Assembly (NCBI GenBank): GCA_944989445.1
Contig: CALYLW010000724.1
Location: forward strand, 367,294-431,293
From: Ampullaceana balthica
Lineage: Eukaryota > Mollusca > Gastropoda > Lymnaeidae
DNA length: 64,000 nucleotides
Direction: 5' to 3'
Part shown: one piece after another, positions 44,829 to 56,490 of the stretch
Position numbering within the stretch: position 1 is the first letter of the stretch
Layout: each line of letters begins with the position of its first letter
The notes under the pieces: model-generated
The model's database searches: none
Seen by the model: only the letters and a program-made list of their open reading frames with translations
Told to the model about the DNA's origin: nothing
Made by a program: the position numbers and the translations under genes

Positions 44829-45215
44829 GGGGCCGTCCATAAATGACGTCACGCGAGGTTGCCGATATTTACCCCACCCTCCCCCAGCGTCATACTTTGT
44901 CACAAAAACTTAGTCCCCACCCCTTTTTAACGATATGACGTCACAAAGCTTTGACACCCCTCCCCCAAGCCGTATTTTCTCAATAAAAATTAGCATGTTG
45001 CAAATTATTTTTGTCATTTAAATATGTATTTAGGGTAAGTCTGCACTGTTATATCGTAACACGCGTGGAGTCATTGAAAACGTAATTAAATAAATGGTAA
45101 ACAATCAAATATTTAAGTGGAACTTTTATTTAAAGTTTCACGTTTTTGATGTGACATCACATTTCTTAAACACCCCCCTCCTCGTACCACATCGTCACAA
45201 ATGCGTGGACCCCCT
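44829..45215. mobile_element. GGGGCCGTCC-TIR element, copy 2 (right end missing)
   Basis: Left end GGGGCCGTCCATAAATGACG, then TTGTCACAAAAACTTAG and TTTTGATGTGACATCACAT, collinear with the copy at 30149-30570. Homology stops near GACCCCCTC at about 45215 before the right inverted repeat. Confidence 0.6.
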
Positions 45216-45307
45216 CTATGGTGGATTAAAGGGGTTGCTGAATGGGCTAAAGCCCCCAATAATTTAAGGGCCCCCAAACTTTTTATGAATTATAGTGTAT
45301 AATAAAG

Positions 45308-47065
45308 ATGCAGGCCATTATGTTTGTGCGAATCCCTGAAAATGCCTTGGACAGTCATAAAGCAATGCTGCAAATGAGTAGGAAGTATAACGGAAACCAG
45401 GCTATTCTTCGTGAGAAGTGCATTGTAGCTCATTATGTGCCGTGCACAGCTCATTACTTTAATTTGGTTGGGAAAAGAGCAGCAGGTTGTGCTAATGCGG
45501 TCAGATTTTTTTGTCTTCTGCAAAATCTTTATACCCGACTTGTTGACAGGTACTTAAAAAACATATGAAATTGATACGTTCTAACAAAGCATTGTCTGAC
45601 ACAAGATGGTCAGCCTGACATTATGCTGTAAGGTCTGTTAATAGCTCATACCATGCGAATATCGAAGCTCTGGAAGAAATAGCAACGAATGAAAATCAGC
45701 CACGTGACTGCCGACTTGAAGAAGAAGAATTTCTAAAGGAAATTGAACAGCTGGAAGTCGCTATTTTACTTGAAATTTGGGAAACAATTTTAGAAAGGAA
45801 GTCTCTCATTGAGTTTGTTAAAAAAAATAGCATTCTTAATTTGATTCCTATGAAGACAAAGGAAAGGAAAAGTCCGTGGTAAAAACAGTGTAAACAATCT
45901 TCAATACTATCAAACAAAAAAGAAAGCGTCAGTTTGATAAAGGGACATCAACAAAACAGTATTCTCCTGGAGAAAAAATTCAAGATTGAGGTAGTTCTGG
46001 TAATCATTGACAAACTTTCTTAAGCCCTACAACATTGGTTAGGTGCATATAAATACATCCATGAGAAATTTGGCTTTCTTACAAACCTAACTGAGCTCAG
46101 CACTTTCGCCACCCGATGGGCAGCAGCCAAGTTAATGGAAGAACATTCAAGTGATTTCGAAGAAGGGGTCGGGTAAATCCGAAGCAACCGTTTCGTCCCC
46201 CTCAATTTACTAGCAACGCCATCGAGCGGTGCCGGTTTAGGGCCAGGAGCGCCAGTACGGATTAGCAAAAAGTGCCGCGAAGAACGCATTGGACGCCAGC
46301 TCTGATGAAACCTTCCAGTGGGGGTTGCACCCTAGGTAGTTCTTTGATGATCCCCCGGTCTGCGGCGGTCCTAACCATGGAGACCCGTGTGCTTTGCCGG
46401 GATGGCGCCAAAGTGGTAGCGGGTCATAGTAGGAAATTCCATAACCTCCTTGTGAGGGCAACTTAGTGGGAGGCATCTTCGACTGTATGTCCTGGATGCC
46501 CAGGTGGTCGCTTCAGAAGCGACCGCTTTTGGGGGGGGGGTCCAGCTGTTACGTCCCTTTGGTGGCCAGATGGCTAAGGGGGCCTTCCGGGAAGACCCAT
46601 AAAGAGCACTAGGATCGGGGCTTCTGATTTTCTTCCACATGTAGGTTCATGAGTCATGAGTGATTACGAAGACTGCTTACCTTCAGAATTAGTCCAATTT
46701 TCAGAACTCTTAAAAAAGTTATTGTCCAGGCTCAGGGTAAGGAAAAGGAATTAGCACAAAACGAAACTCAAAAAACTTGCACAGAGCTAAAAAAAATTTC
46801 TGCTTTTGAATGAGCTATATTTCAGACAGTCCTTTACAAATGTACACATCGCACTTCGCATCTATCTTTCAATGATGACATCAAACTGCAGCTGAGAGCG
46901 ATCCTTTTCAAAGTTGAAAAGAATATATAATGTTTTAGAATTTGCATGGGACGAAAAAGGCTGAATATGCTCTCTCTAATGAGCATTGAAAAGGAACTTG
47001 TAAGCTTACTCAGCTTTATTGACTTGATTGAAAACTTCGCCATTTGAAAAATTCGAAAACGAAAG
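45308..47065 (+). pseudogene. hAT transposase of element I, ZMYM1-like, broken
   Basis: Open stretch 45308-45568: SHKAMLQMSRKYNGNQAIL, then YVPCTAHYFNLVGKRAAG and FCLLQNLYTRL, matching the family's C..H.LNLVG..A...C block. EALEEIATNENQPRDCRLE follows near 45660-45720. The reading is interrupted by a GC-rich insertion at about 46155-46645. It resumes near 46650 (CLPSELVQFSELLKKLLS) and ends with ERSFSKLKRIYNVLEF near 46895-46945, the hAT dimerisation motif. Several in-frame stops. Confidence 0.78.
46155..46645. other. GC-rich foreign insertion of unknown type
   Basis: About 490 bp of clearly GC-richer, CpG-richer DNA interrupts the transposase of element I. Both strands have overlapping open frames of 64-89 codons (e.g. 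minus WPPKGRNSWTPPPKAVASE and SQGGYGISYYDPLPLWRH). I do not recognise the family. A fragment of a retrotransposon is possible. No target duplication was found. Confidence 0.45.
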
Positions 47066-47365
47066 TTGTAGGTTGAAATAATAATCATAGGGGCCGTCCA
47101 TAAATGACGTCACGCGATTTTTGCCGATTTTTTACCCCCTCCCCCCCCCTTCGTCACGCGTCGTCACAAAATCTTTGACCCCCCCCTCTAAAAATACGTC
47201 ACAAATCTTTGACCACCCCCCCCCCTCTAAAAAAACACTTTATTTTCTATTTGAAAATAAGTATGTTTCAAATAACTTTTATTGTCACTTAAGTATTTAT
47301 TATTTATTTAGTGAAGATTTACATTGTAATATCGTAACACGCGTGAAGCATTTTTTAAAAACGTT

Positions 47366-48773
47366 TTACTGGCCTTCCGAAAACGAACTGTGTTAACAAC
47401 CTTAGATTATATTTTATTTTAATGCATACAAATTAAACATTGAATATTAATCATCACGGTTAACGTCTTTGTATAGAAAAAAAATAATTTCAAAATAACA
47501 TTTTTAAAATGTATTTGTAAAAATAAATCCCTCAATTTACTGACAGGCATCCCGTAAGAAAGAGGTCGGCGAGCATAGGTAAATAACCTCATCTGGGGTC
47601 AAAAAGGGAATTCTTGGGGGCAATGAAGACTCATTTTGGACATATAACATCCACTACAATCCACTAGATATATTAAAATACGCCATGTGTACGCGAACGC
47701 TTGGAACATATGCCCATTATTGAACCAGTTCCTTCCAGAAAATGCATTTTTTTAAAAATTGACAACTATGTAGATTTCTTACCTACGTACTATACGAAGA
47801 CACCTAAATCTACCCTACTTTCATTTATATTGACACGAGTGTCAATAATCTTAATCCACATGACTTGTCTGTATCACGTATCCTTTCTATGATATTTAAA
47901 ATTAATGCCTTAAAAACTGAGCTAAGAAGAAAAGTTGTTTTGTGCTCCTCTCGAATTTCGATGTCAAGAATTTAATGCATTCAATAAAAATAATGAATAC
48001 TTGACTAATTTTAAATGGGGTCATTTACCATTACAATGTATATCTAGAACAGTGCTTCTCAAACGTTTTAGTATGGCGGACCGGCTGGAATTTTTGCCAT
48101 TGCACCAAAGACCGGTGCACTATTTTCCCTGCACTGACAATTTTTGTTGTCCTTTTTTTAGAACATCTGCGGACCGGCAGCGGATGGCCCACGGACCGGC
48201 ACCGGTCCGCGGACCACAACTTTGAGAAGCACTGATCTAGAAGAATAGAATGGCCAGGGGCGTTTGCCTAAAAACCAATCGAACAAAAAACAATTATATC
48301 AAACTTATAACGTTTTTAATTCTATCAAATAGATCCCCCCCTCTCCTTTTAAAGAAAAAGGATATTCCATGTCGTTTTGACTTAAAATATCTACACAATC
48401 CTATTCAGATCATTTTTAGACACTTGTCATGCTTGTAAAACTCACCAGTATCATTTTCGCTAACGATGCTCCCCCAAATCCCCGAGTCATGTGAGCAGAA
48501 CCTAGAGTCTGGGGGTTGGGGGGGGGGTAACGCACACATAAACTTGTCTGTTTTGGGGTAACGGGCAAAAAAGTCCATGAGAGAACCAAACGGAGCTGCG
48601 GGTACATCACAAATGCTTGGATGGCAACATCAAACGACGCAGTGTAACAATTTCATGTTATCTTGTGGATTCTCAAACTTAAGGATTATAATTAGATTTA
48701 ATTTTCATGTCTTGATAGCTTACGCCAAGCAGCGTCTGACGGCCTACCGACTGGCACATTGAGAAGCACTGAT
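47366..48773. mobile_element. Probable hAT (right end CAGTGCTTCTCAAT) splitting copy 3
   Basis: The right boundary is clear: the reverse complement reads CAGTGCTTCTCAATGTGCC, followed by ATTTAAAA. The left boundary is inferred from where homology to the GGGGCC element stops (TTTTTAAAA near 47360), and no matching left inverted repeat is preserved. It contains MITE K. Confidence 0.4.
48050..48234. mobile_element. hAT MITE K, 185 bp
   Basis: Left end CAGTGCTTCTCAAACG; the reverse-complemented right end is CAGTGCTTCTCAAAGT. Exact duplication ATCTAGAA at 48042-48049 and 48235-48242, TA-centred. GGACCGGC motifs recur inside (four times). No coding capacity. Confidence 0.92.
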
Positions 48774-49029
48774 TTAAAAGTCATTAAATAAAGTGTAAGG
48801 GACAAAATATTTCAGTGGAAGTTTTATTTAAAGTTACCCTTTTGATGTGACGTCACACTTCTTCAACCCCCCTCCCTCCCCCTCGTCACGCAACGTCACA
48901 AAAGTGTGACCACCCCTCCCCCCCCCTAGGTGCGTGACGTCATTTATGGACGGCCTCATACATATTTTTCAATGATTTTTGTTATTTCAAATAGAGAAAA
49001 GAATTCGTTACCTCATGATTTTTTTTTAA

Positions 49030-49129
49030 AATACGGAATAACGCGTAATACTATTCTTTACGGTGGCGCGTTCGTAAGCACTAAACAGCGTAAGTCGGGA
49101 TGGGACCGTCGTAACCGGAGGACTACCTG
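49030..49129. mobile_element. Tigger-like right-end fragment
   Basis: Reverse-complemented, the end reads CAGGTAGTCCTCCGGTTACG, very like Tigger termini, followed on the + strand by TA at 49130-49131. No left end is present. Confidence 0.55.
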
Positions 49130-49180
49130 TATATAAACATGCATATCTAAGCTTTCACGCCTTTAATAAATATATATATA

Positions 49181-49230
49181 CTAGCGTAGACCCGTCAAAA
49201 ATGACGGAAGTTTTCAGCTGAAATCTATTT
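49181..49230 (-). mobile_element. Helitron 3' end, minus strand
   Basis: On the minus strand: hairpin CCGTCATTTTTGACGG, then GTCTACGCTAG, then T outside. A six-base-pair stem followed by CTAG is the diagnostic Helitron 3' structure. The start of this element could not be placed upstream on that strand. Confidence 0.65.
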
Positions 49231-49372
49231 ATTTTATTAAAAATGCACCTTGTTAGGGTGCCTACGGCGCCGACCTTTTTCAAAAGCCCAACTAACTTGT
49301 CCTTGTTTGATAAATACGAAATATTAAACTTTCTGAAATGTACACAAAGTATTTTATAATAGGGGTTGTAGG

Positions 49373-49551
49373 CAGAGCCGTCTTTACACCATTTGGGGCC
49401 CCCGGACAAAGAAATAGTGTGGGGCCCCTACCCCGAAGGAATAAAATATAAATTAACATAATATATATAAATAAATATATTCCCATGGTGCCCCTATGCT
49501 CGTTGGCCCCCGGGCAAATGCCCAACGGGCATATGCGTTAAGACGGCCATG
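49373..49551. mobile_element. Possible hAT-like MITE (GCCGTCTT ends)
   Basis: Left CAGAGCCGTCTTTAC; the reverse-complemented right end is CATGGCCGTCTTAAC. GGGGCCCCC and TTGGCCCCCGGGC blocks flank an AT-rich core. Target duplication unconvincing. Confidence 0.5.
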
Positions 49552-49594
49552 GTTATTATTTTATAATTAACCATCATCAAATCCTCTTTTTAAA

Positions 49595-50089
49595 TCCTTT
49601 ATATTAACTCGTGGTGTCTGCGGCCGCCCGACCGACCGACCTTGTCGCCAAAACTTTTGATCGATTTTTAACCCACTTGCCCGTAAGCTAGCGAGCTGAA
49701 ATTTTGCAGGCAGTTTCGTACCGATGATAAAAACAATGTATCAAACTTCAGATCGATCGCATGGACCGTAATTAAATTATTGATTTTTTAGATTATTTTA
49801 TTTATTCCTATGTATCATGCTATTTTTTGAGATAGATCGTCGCGGTGCGTATTATATTGAACAACCTTTCTGTCGCGCAATAAGGTGCGTATTTTATTGA
49901 CAGCTCTTTTTATAAACATATTCCTGATCGGTGCGCATTATATTAAACATGTTTTACGACACAACTGCAATTTTGTATTTCTGGATGGTCTGGCGCTGCG
50001 TATTATAATGAACATTCTTTTAGTTACGTCTCGTACATAAAGGATCTATAGTCAAAAACTTGGTTTTTTACGTTTTAAAAAAAATTAAA
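49595..50089 (+). mobile_element. Possible Helitron 5' region, copy 1
   Basis: Starts A|TCCTTTATATTAACTCGTG, followed by GTGTCTG and TTGTCGCCAAAACTTTTGA. The same opening recurs at 50090, about 495 bp on. No CTRR end is seen between them. Confidence 0.4.
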
Positions 50090-50400
50090 TCCTTTATATT
50101 AACACGTGGTGTCTGGTTGCGCCCTTGTCGCCAAAACTTTGGATCGATTTTTAACCCACTTCCTCGTAAGCTAGCGAGCTGAAATTTTGCAGGCGGTTAT
50201 AGTCAAAAACTTGGTTTTTTACGGGTTGTTTTTATTACATTGATCCCTTTTCGAAAATTAAAATATGAGCGAAAACAATTACGTCATATAATTTTTTTTT
50301 ACAGCACATCTTTAATTTGCACACCTTTTGATGCATTGGTGCAGTAATTTGGTTTTCCCTGCTTTATAAAATTAGTAGCGTCAGGACAGACTGACTGACT
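50090..50400 (+). mobile_element. Possible Helitron 5' region, copy 2
   Basis: Starts A|TCCTTTATATTAACACGTG and repeats GTCGCCAAAACTTTGGAT and AGCTAGCGAGCTGAAATTTT from the copy at 49595. CTATAGTCAAAAACTTGG is shared near 50047 and 50197. The end is undefined. Confidence 0.4.
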
Positions 50401-51031
50401 TGCGTGACAATTGCAAATTATTTAGTTTTATATAAAAAATATAATCTCAAAGACATTGAAATCATAATTTTCCTCAAGAAAAACATCTACAAAGAAAACC
50501 CATCTTTTGATTATATTTTTTTTTGGGGGGGGGGTGATAAAGATCGTATTCCCCCCCACCCCACTGGGGTGGATGGAGTCGTGAGGGGGGATTCGTTCAT
50601 GCTGTCGGTGTGTGCAAGCCCAAATGGCTTTACATCTTTTAAAACAGAAGACACTGCCTCTTTCATTCCAGCCTTTTTTAAAGATCTCTCTGCTGCGACT
50701 ATTTCTTTTCTTTTTTTCCTAATTTGTTTTAATGCTGTTCGTGTGTTGGGACTGTTTCATTATTGCAAGTTAACTGATATTTTTTAATAAGAATTTTCGC
50801 GTTTAACGTATTTCATTATATATCTTAATTTCTTTCTAGATTAAAAAAATTGTCATCTTTTGTTTTCTGACATAAAATCGTACACAGTAAAATTTTAGGC
50901 TCGGGTGTCACCCCCTGATGAGTGTCAAACGGGGCGGCCCGCCCCCCGCCCCCCTAGTGACGCCACTGCAGGTACTTACATATATTTCAATTCTTAAAAC
51001 ATATTATATAAAAAATAATTTAAAATATTCA

Positions 51032-51052
51032 TCTATATATATAAAAATCAAA
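51032..51052 (+). mobile_element. Helitron 5' terminus next to the microsatellite
   Basis: A|TCTATATATATAAAAATCAA equals the 5' ends of the minus-strand Helitrons at 25009 and 27321. In those copies the next bases are AGTATGTCTGTGTG; here they are AGTATG repeated hundreds of times. Confidence 0.7.
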
Positions 51053-51672
51053 GTATGTATGTATGTATGTATGTATGTATGTATGTATGTATGTATGTAT
51101 GTATGTATGTATGTATGTATGTATGTATGTATGTATGTATGTATGTATGTATGTATGTATGTATGTATGTATGTATGTATGTATGTATGTATGTATGTAT
51201 GTATGTATGTATGTATGTATGTATGTATGTATGTATGTATGTATGTATGTATGTATGTATGTATGTATGTATGTATGTATGTATGTATGTATGTATGTAT
51301 GTATGTATGTATGTATGTATGTATGTATGTATGTATGTATGTATGTATGTATGTATGTATGTATGTATGTATGTATGTATGTATGTATGTATGTATGTAT
51401 GTATGTATGTATGTATGTATGTATGTATGTATGTATGTATGTATGTATGTATGTATGTATGTATGTATGTATGTATGTATGTATGTATGTATGTATGTAT
51501 GTATGTATGTATGTATGTATGTATGTATGTATGTATGTATGTATGTATGTATGTATGTATGTATGTATGTATGTAGTATGTATGTATGTATGTATGTATG
51601 TATGTATGTATGTATGTATGTATGTATGTATGTATGTATGTATGTATGTATGTATGTATGTATGTATGTATG

Positions 51673-51704
<32 letters not shown>

Positions 51705-52209
51705 TGTATGTATGTATGTATGTATGTATGTATGTATGTATGTATGTATGTATGTATGTATGTATGTATGTATGTATGTATGTATGTATGTATGTATGTA
51801 TGTATGTATGTATGTATGTATGTATGTATGTATGTATGTATGTATGTATGTATGTATGTATGTATGTATGTATGTATGTATGTATGTATGTATGTATGTA
51901 TGTATGTATGTATGTATGTATGTATGTATGTATGTATGTATGTATGTATGTATGTATGTATGTATGTATGTATGTATGTATGTATGTATGTATGTATGTA
52001 TGTATGTATGTATGTATGTATGTATGTATGTATGTATGTATGTATGTATGTATGTATGTATGTATGTATGTATGTATGTATGTAGTATGTATGTATGTAT
52101 GTATGTATGTATGTATGTATGTATGTATGTATGTATGTATGTATGTATGTATGTATGTATGTATGTATGTATGTATGTATGTATGTATGTATGTATGTAT
52201 GTATGTATG

Positions 52210-52240
<31 letters not shown>

Positions 52241-52440
52241 TGTATGTATGTATGTATGTATAGTATGTATGTATGTATGAATGTAGTATGTATGTATGTA
52301 TGTATGTATGTATGTATGTATGTAGTAATGTATGTATGTATGTATGTATGTATGTCATGTATGTATGAATGTATGTATGTATGTAAGTATGTATGTATGT
52401 ATGTAAGTATGTAATGTATGTATGTATGTATGTATAGTAC
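51053..52440 (+). repeat. (TATG)n microsatellite, about 1.4 kb
   Basis: Tetranucleotide tract, perfect for the first 500 bases or so, then with single-base phase breaks (near 51574, 51674, 52084, 52239) that become frequent after 52,200. Long Met-Tyr-Val-Cys frames on + and Ile-His-Thr-Tyr frames on minus are translations of this tract, not proteins. Confidence 0.97.
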
Positions 52441-52500
52441 ATGTATGTATACAGTCATGACATACATGACATACAGACATGTACAGTATCATGACATGAC
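52441..52500. other. Centre of the inverted microsatellite
   Basis: Short non-repetitive spacer with overlapping CATGAC, GTCATGAC and TACATGTA palindromic words. It joins the (TATG)n tract to its inverted counterpart. Confidence 0.6.
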
Positions 52501-54420
52501 ATACATACATACATACATACATACATACATACATACATACATACATACTACATACATACAACATACATACATACATACATACATACATACATACATACAT
52601 ACATACATACATACATACATACATACATACATACATACATACATACATACATACATACATACATACATACATACATACATACATACATACATACATACAT
52701 ACTACATACATACATACATACATACATACATACATACATACACATACATACATACATACCATACATACATACATACATACATACATACATACATACTACA
52801 TACATACATACATACATACACATACATACATACAACATACATACATACATACATACATACATACATACATACATACATACATACATACATACATACATAC
52901 ATACATACATACATACATACATACATACATACATACATACATACATACATACATACATACATACATACATACATACATACATACATACATACAGACATAC
53001 ATACATACATACATACATACATACATACAGACATACATACATACATACATACATACATACATACATACATACATACATACATACATACATACATACATAC
53101 ATACATACATACATACATACATACATACATACATACATACATACATACATACATACATACATACATACATACATACATACATACATACATACATACATAC
53201 ATACATACATACATACATACATACATACATACATACATACATACATACATACATACATACATACACATACATACATACATACATACATACATACATACAT
53301 ACATACATACATACATACATACATACATACATACATACATACATACATACATACATACATACATACATACATACATACATACATACATACATACATACAT
53401 ACATACATACATACATACATACTACATACATACATACATACATACATACATACATACATACATACATACATACATACATACATACATACATACTACATAC
53501 ATACATACATACATACATACATACATACATACATACATACATACATACATACATACATACATACATACATACATACATACATACATACATACATACATAC
53601 ATACATACATACATACATACATACATACATACATACATACATACATACATACATACATACATACATACATACATACATACATACATACATACATACATAC
53701 ATACATACATACATACATACATACATACATACATACATACATACATACATACATACATACATACATACATACATACATACATACATACATACATACATAC
53801 ATACATACATACATACATACATACATACATACATACATACATACATACATACATACATACATACATACAACATACATACATACATACATACATACATACA
53901 TACATACATACATACATACATACATACATACATACATACATACATACATACATACATACATACACATACATACATACATACTACATACATACATACATAC
54001 ATACATACATACATACATACATACATACATACATACATACATCACATACATACATACATACATACATACATACATACATACATACATACATACATACATA
54101 CATACATACATACATACATACATACATACATACATACATACATACATACATACTACATACATACATACATACATACATACATACATACATACATACATAC
54201 ATACATACATACATACATACATACATACTACATACATACATACAATACATACATACATACATACATACATACATACATAACATACATACATACATACATA
54301 CATACATACATACATACATACATACATACATACATACATACATCTACATACATACATACATACATACTACATACATACATACATACATACATACATACAT
54401 ACATACATACATACATACAG
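52501..54420 (-). repeat. (CATA)n microsatellite, inverted relative to (TATG)n, about 1.9 kb
   Basis: The reverse complement of the left tract, with scattered breaks (missing or extra bases) throughout. Together the two tracts form a palindrome of about 3.3 kb. Phase breaks multiply toward 54.4 kb. Confidence 0.96.
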
Positions 54421-54950
54421 ACAGACATACATGACATCACATACATGCATACATTAATACATACATACATATACATACATTGACATACTTACCTCACATA
54501 CATACATACATACATACATACATACATACAATACAGTACAACATAACGTCACATAGGACATACTACGATTCATAAGCATACATACATCCATAACCTTACA
54601 TACATGCATGACATACATACACTGCATACGATACATACATACATACTTACCATACAGGTACATACATACATACATACATAGCATTCATACATTGTACATA
54701 CATACATACATACATACAGGACCGATACATACAAGTTTTACATACATACATACATACTACATTACATGACATTATCATTGTTGGAGGGTATAAGATACAT
54801 TGAATTACGTAATACATTAATACAAGGCCCGGGGTATATAAAATAGGGCGAAACCGTCCGATAGTATAGACCACTTAAATTAACATACTAGGTGATGACT
54901 AAAAGGAGCATATCATATCCTTAACATACAATTATCCATCAATACAACTC
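54421..54950. repeat. Degraded CATA repeat passing into noise
   Basis: CATACATA words remain but are broken every few bases by substitutions and indels, and they fade out by about 54,780. No Helitron terminus or unique flank is visible where the array ends. Confidence 0.7.
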
Positions 54951-55325
54951 AGTCCACGCTCCCCCCCCCCCAACAAAACAAGCCTCTAGCCTCACCCTAC
55001 CCCAACCCCCACTTACTACCCCCATCCCCACCAAATTTCGCGCCACTCCCCGAGCGCCGACAAAAATAAAAGGCGTCATCCGTTACCTGTTGTCAAACCC
55101 TCACCCACCACTTGCATATACCCCAATTTCACTGGCAGAACAAAGACCCAGGCTGCACCCCGGCAACCCGGGACCAGCCCGACTCCCCAGCCTACCCCCG
55201 CACTAGGGATCAGGTACCCCCGAGATTCCCCCCCTAACAGAAGAGAAAAAGCCCAAAAAAATGAGCCACACCGCCATCCCGACGCTCCAGGGGGCGGCCG
55301 GGGGGGAGGCCCATAACTGACAAAA
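54951..55325. other. C- and A-rich sequence, no recognisable feature
   Basis: C-rich text with runs of CCCC and few T. No gene, transposon terminus or tandem unit was seen. Confidence 0.5.
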
Positions 55326-55346
55326 AAGATAAATAATATAAATTAA

Positions 55347-55377
<31 letters not shown>

Positions 55378-56130
55378 ATAAAAAATAAAATTAAAAAAAA
55401 AAAAAAAAAAAAAATAAAAAATTAAAAAATAAATAATAAAAAAATAAAATTAAAAAAAAAAAAAATAAAAAAATAAAAAATAAAAAATAAAAATATAAAA
55501 AAAATAAAAAATTAAAAAAAATAAAAAAATAATAAAAAAAAAATAATAAAAAATTAAAATAAATAAAAAAAAATAAAAAATAAAAAAAATAAATAAAAAA
55601 ATAAAAATAAATAATAAAAAAATAAAAAAAAAAAAAATAAATAAAAAATAAAAAAATAAATAAAAAAAAAAAGAACAACAAAAAAAAATAAATAAAAAAA
55701 AAAATAAATAAAATAAATAAAATATAATAAAAAAAAAAAAAATATAAAAATAAAAAAAAAAATAAAAATAAAAAAAATAAAATTATATAATAAAAAAAAA
55801 ATAAAAAATAAAAAAAATATACAAAATAGAAAAGAAAAGACAAAAAAAAGAAAAATATAGTAACAGGATAAAAAGAATATATATAAAGATATAGAAAATA
55901 GAGAAGAGATAGTAAATAGAGAGAAAAAGAAGATAAAGAAAAGAAGAGATGAGGGGAAAGAAAAAAGATCGAGAAAACAGATAGTGGAGTGGAAATGTAT
56001 GTGGATAATAGAAAAAGAGAATAAAGGAGATGGAAGAGAAGGCTATAAATAAGGGGATAAGAGAAAAATAAAAAGTAGAAATACGGGGGAAATTAAAAAG
56101 AAAAATAAGGAAAGAGACTAAGAAAAAATT
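55326..56130. repeat. Poly-A/T low-complexity block
   Basis: Long A-runs with single or paired T (AAAATAAA) to about 55,850, then purine-rich GAAAAGAGA sequence to 56,130. The Phe/Tyr-rich frame on the minus strand (55391-55843) is a translation of it. Confidence 0.9.
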
Positions 56131-56390
56131 AAATGAAAATGGGGGGGAAGAAAGAATTGTCTAACCAAGACGGCCAGGGAGATAGCACCCACATGAAACA
56201 AAAAGGAAGGGGGGAAACCAGAACAACAACAACAAGGATTCAAATCGAGAGAAAAAACAAAAAACCCACCCTCCATCTCGAAATCCGCCGACGCCGACTC
56301 CAACGCACAAGCCAGAAGGTACCCCACCCACCACGACCTGCCACCGCGCGCCCCCCTCTATCCACCAAGCAACGCACCACCCACCCCCCC
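56131..56390. other. Transition sequence, no feature
   Basis: A- and C-rich DNA between the A-rich and C-rich blocks. It forms the start of a long proline frame, with no motif. Confidence 0.5.
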
Positions 56391-56417
56391 CCCGCCCCCC
56401 CACCCCCCCCCCCCCCC

Positions 56418-56490
<73 letters not shown>

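Larger units (their letters stand above)
47090..48955. mobile_element. GGGGCCGTCC-TIR element, copy 3, split by a hAT
   Basis: Left end GGGGCCGTCCATAAATGACG at 47090; the reverse-complemented right end is GGCCGTCCATAAATGACGTC at 48955. The flanks share TCATA. The left half runs to about 47365 and the right half from about 48774 (AAAAGTCATTAAATAAAGTG, collinear with copy 1). The gap is filled by another element. Confidence 0.65.
44762..50968 (+). mobile_element. hAT element I, ZMYM1-like, heavily nested (6.2 kb)
   Basis: Left end CAGAGGCGTCACTAGGG; the reverse-complemented right end is CAGTGGCGTCACTAGGG. Flanks TAGGTACT and CAGGTACT (7 of 8). Subterminal GTGTCACCC and GGGGCGG motifs occur at both ends. 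It holds a broken transposase (45.3-47.1 kb) and at least six younger insertions. Confidence 0.85.

Noticed and set aside
50918..54357. Very long frames of Met-Tyr-Val-Cys or Ile-His-Thr-Tyr repeats on both strands
   Set aside because: They are translations of (TATG)n/(CATA)n in every frame; the tetranucleotide has no stop codon. No gene structure.
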